DNA of 5,937 nt. Source: Candidatus Delongbacteria bacterium. GTDB lineage: Bacteria > UBA4055. A model generated the notes under the pieces. That model was not told the DNA's origin and made no database searches. It saw only the letters and a program-made list of their open reading frames with translations. Positions 4,853-5,937 of this stretch are shown piece after piece; positions within the stretch are counted from its first letter, which is position 1, and every line of letters begins with the position of its first letter. The stretch is from contig JAFGVM010000050.1 of the NCBI GenBank assembly GCA_016937995.1, forward strand, positions 1 through 5,937. Reading direction: 5' to 3'. Both the position numbers and the translations under genes were made by a program.

Positions 4853-5066
4853 ATTTTAATTTCTCTTTTTTGCTGCCGGTGTAAATATATACCAGGATCG
4901 CACCCGAAACAAATCCAAGTAATGACATTAAAACCAGAAGTGCAATTCTGGGCATGGTAAAAGTGTAAAACAAAATTTTTGTATCAACAGGCTCAGTATT
5001 CTGTAGAAAAATTATCAGTGAAAATATGGATATTAAAATTACTAAAACAAGTTTAACTTTTTTCAT
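4851..5066 (-). CDS. LapA-domain (DUF1049-like) small inner-membrane protein
   Basis: 71-residue protein with two membrane helices (about 4-21 and 37-60) and a lysine-rich C-terminal tail (SKKEKLK). Between them lies the family hallmark FLQNTEPVDTKILFYTFTMPRIALL, which matches the LapA domain (lipopolysaccharide assembly protein A, formerly DUF1049). In E. coli LapA works with LapB in control of lipopolysaccharide synthesis; no lapB is nearby, so that role is only inferred here. ATG at 5064-5066 is preferred over the adjacent in-frame GTG (5067-5069), because GGAGG (5071-5075) is 4 nt from the ATG and only 1 nt from the GTG. It is the first gene of an operon with corA and is divergent from the AsmA-like gene. 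Confidence 0.82.
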   Translation of the reverse strand: MKKVKLVLVILISIFSLIIFLQNTEPVDTKILFYTFTMPRIALLVLMSLLGFVSGAILVYIYTGSKKEKLK

Positions 5067-5070
5067 CACA

Positions 5071-5075
5071 CCTCC
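5071..5075 (-). promoter_or_regulatory. Shine-Dalgarno deciding the LapA-domain gene start
   Basis: GGAGG on the minus strand, 4 nt before ATG 5064-5066. It is the strongest ribosome site in the window and rules out the adjacent GTG, which would leave only 1 nt of spacing. Confidence 0.7.
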
Positions 5076-5099
5076 CGGAAATGATCAGTATTTATTTCT

Positions 5100-5129
5100 A
5101 TTATAACATCTTACTTCAATATATATCAA
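5100..5129 (-). promoter_or_regulatory. Candidate sigma70-type promoter for the LapA-domain gene and corA
   Basis: On the minus strand TTGATA (5124-5129) is followed after 18 nt by a perfect TATAAT (5100-5105). Transcription would start near 5093, about 27 nt before the ATG. The placement in a divergent gap ahead of a two-gene operon supports it. If the organism is a Bacteroidetes member, whose main sigma factor prefers other boxes, the match could be chance. Confidence 0.5.
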
Positions 5130-5204
5130 TCAACCCTTAAACTCAATCAAATTATTCGATAGTTTTCGAAGCTCATCTAACGTATATTACTTTGTTAAAA
5201 ACAA

Positions 5205-5937
5205 ATGGATATTGTTATTAAAAAATTAAAAAGATACATATTATATATTTCCGTTGCAGTAATATTCTCCATTGCCAGCTTTGTTATATTTTTTATGTCA
5301 GATTATGGGAAAAATAGAATTATTTCATTTACGAATAAATACATTCCTGTCAGGATTGAATTCAAGGATTTTAGTCTAAATATATTTAAAGGCAGAATTG
5401 AGATATATGATCTTGTTATTTATGATGATTCGGATGTAATAATAGGCAAAATTAAGAAAATCGCATTGAGTATTCAGTACAAACCATTGTTCTCAGGTAA
5501 ATATGTTGCAGATCATTTGATCATTATTGAACCTAGCATTGATGTCAGCAGTACTCAGATCAGCCAGATCAAGAAAAAAATAAAGAATAAAGATAAAATT
5601 ACTGAAGATAACATTGATAAAAAAACACCGGATCTGGTCGTAAATAAATTAGAGATATTAAATACAGTTCTGATGTATAAAGATACAGAGAGATCATCAG
5701 AATATGGTTTTAAAACTAAGAAGATCAGTGCTACAGTAGATAATAAAAACTCCGATTATTCCCTGAATACAGTCAATTCCAGGATCTCGATCAAAACTGA
5801 TAAGATCAATAAAACTATTATCAATGACAGCTTGAATATCAGTCTTAAAGATTCTGATTTGAATATTAAAAAAGCAAGATTTAGAACTGAAGGACTTGAT
5901 ATTTCTTTCATAGGTCTTGTAAATGATCTGTTCACTC
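5205..5937 (+). CDS. AsmA/TamB-like envelope protein (N-terminal 244 residues, 3' end cut by window edge)
   Basis: Begins with a short basic cytoplasmic segment and one membrane anchor (about 11-32), then continues outside the membrane. Residues 44-113 (NKYIPVRIEF ... GRIEIYDLVIYD ... YKPLFSGKYVADHLIIIEPSIDV) show the repeated short beta-strand pattern and 'pLl.G...i..l.i..P' signature of AsmA/TamB N-termini. These proteins form long lipid-binding grooves bridging the inner and outer membranes. A lysine-rich, probably flexible segment (about 118-142) interrupts the beta region before it resumes at about 145. ATG at 5205 is the first start after an in-frame TAA (5196-5198) and keeps the anchor at the N-terminus. 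No clear Shine-Dalgarno is present. A weak -10-like TATATT lies at 5183-5188. The family is large and diverse, so which AsmA-type clade this is stays open; the remaining length is unknown. Confidence 0.75.
   Translation, partial: MDIVIKKLKRYILYISVAVIFSIASFVIFFMSDYGKNRIISFTNKYIPVRIEFKDFSLNIFKGRIEIYDLVIYDDSDVIIGKIKKIALSIQYKPLFSGKYVADHLIIIEPSIDVSSTQISQIKKKIKNKDKITEDNIDKKTPDLVVNKLEILNTVLMYKDTERSSEYGFKTKKISATVDNKNSDYSLNTVNSRISIKTDKINKTIINDSLNISLKDSDLNIKKARFRTEGLDISFIGLVNDLFT

Noticed and set aside
4641-4859. Plus-strand open frame of 72 codons
   Set aside because: Antisense to the corA N-terminal region; composition follows the opposite strand.

Overview
AT-rich bacterial window (roughly one third G+C by eye) with seven protein-coding genes. 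Six lie on the minus strand and one, cut by the right edge, on the plus strand. No RNA gene, CRISPR array, transposase or phage gene was found. An AsmA/TamB-like protein and a LapA-domain protein point to a diderm (Gram-negative-type) bacterium. The low G+C, the MscS/CorA/DUF1684 set and gaps full of 7-bp tandem microrepeats and palindromic elements would fit the FCB side of the tree (Bacteroidetes/Ignavibacteria or an uncultured relative such as Cloacimonadota or Delongbacteria). That placement is an impression, not a demonstration.

Layout in minus-strand transcription order, right to left. At 5067-5204 a 138-bp divergent promoter region separates the AsmA-like gene (5205 to the right edge, plus) from a LapA-domain gene (4851-5066). 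corA (3776-4840) follows the LapA-domain gene by 10 nt and its ribosome binding site overlaps the LapA-domain stop, so the two form an operon. A 180-bp repeat-filled gap leads to an MscS-family channel (2738-3595). A 96-bp gap holding a heptad array leads to a DUF1684 protein (2105-2641). A 430-bp gap (1675-2104), made almost entirely of repeats and hairpins, leads to a small HExxH metallopeptidase (1024-1674). A 141-bp gap with another heptad array and a palindromic element leads to a D-2-hydroxyacid dehydrogenase whose C-terminus runs off the left edge (1-882).

The genes are mostly housekeeping or envelope functions: ion transport, osmotic safety valve, inner-membrane small protein, and an AsmA-type protein probably concerned with outer-membrane lipid or protein homeostasis. 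They do not form an obvious single pathway, and I see no defence or biosynthetic system.

The most unusual content is between the genes. Six arrays with a strict 7-bp period but different unit sequences occupy four successive gaps. Several touch gene signals: one contains the stop codon of the peptidase gene, one directly abuts the Shine-Dalgarno of the DUF1684 gene, and one ends at the corA stop. Palindromic elements of a MITE/REP type sit among them, one of them 4 nt upstream of the dehydrogenase Shine-Dalgarno and one overlapping the DUF1684 stop codon.
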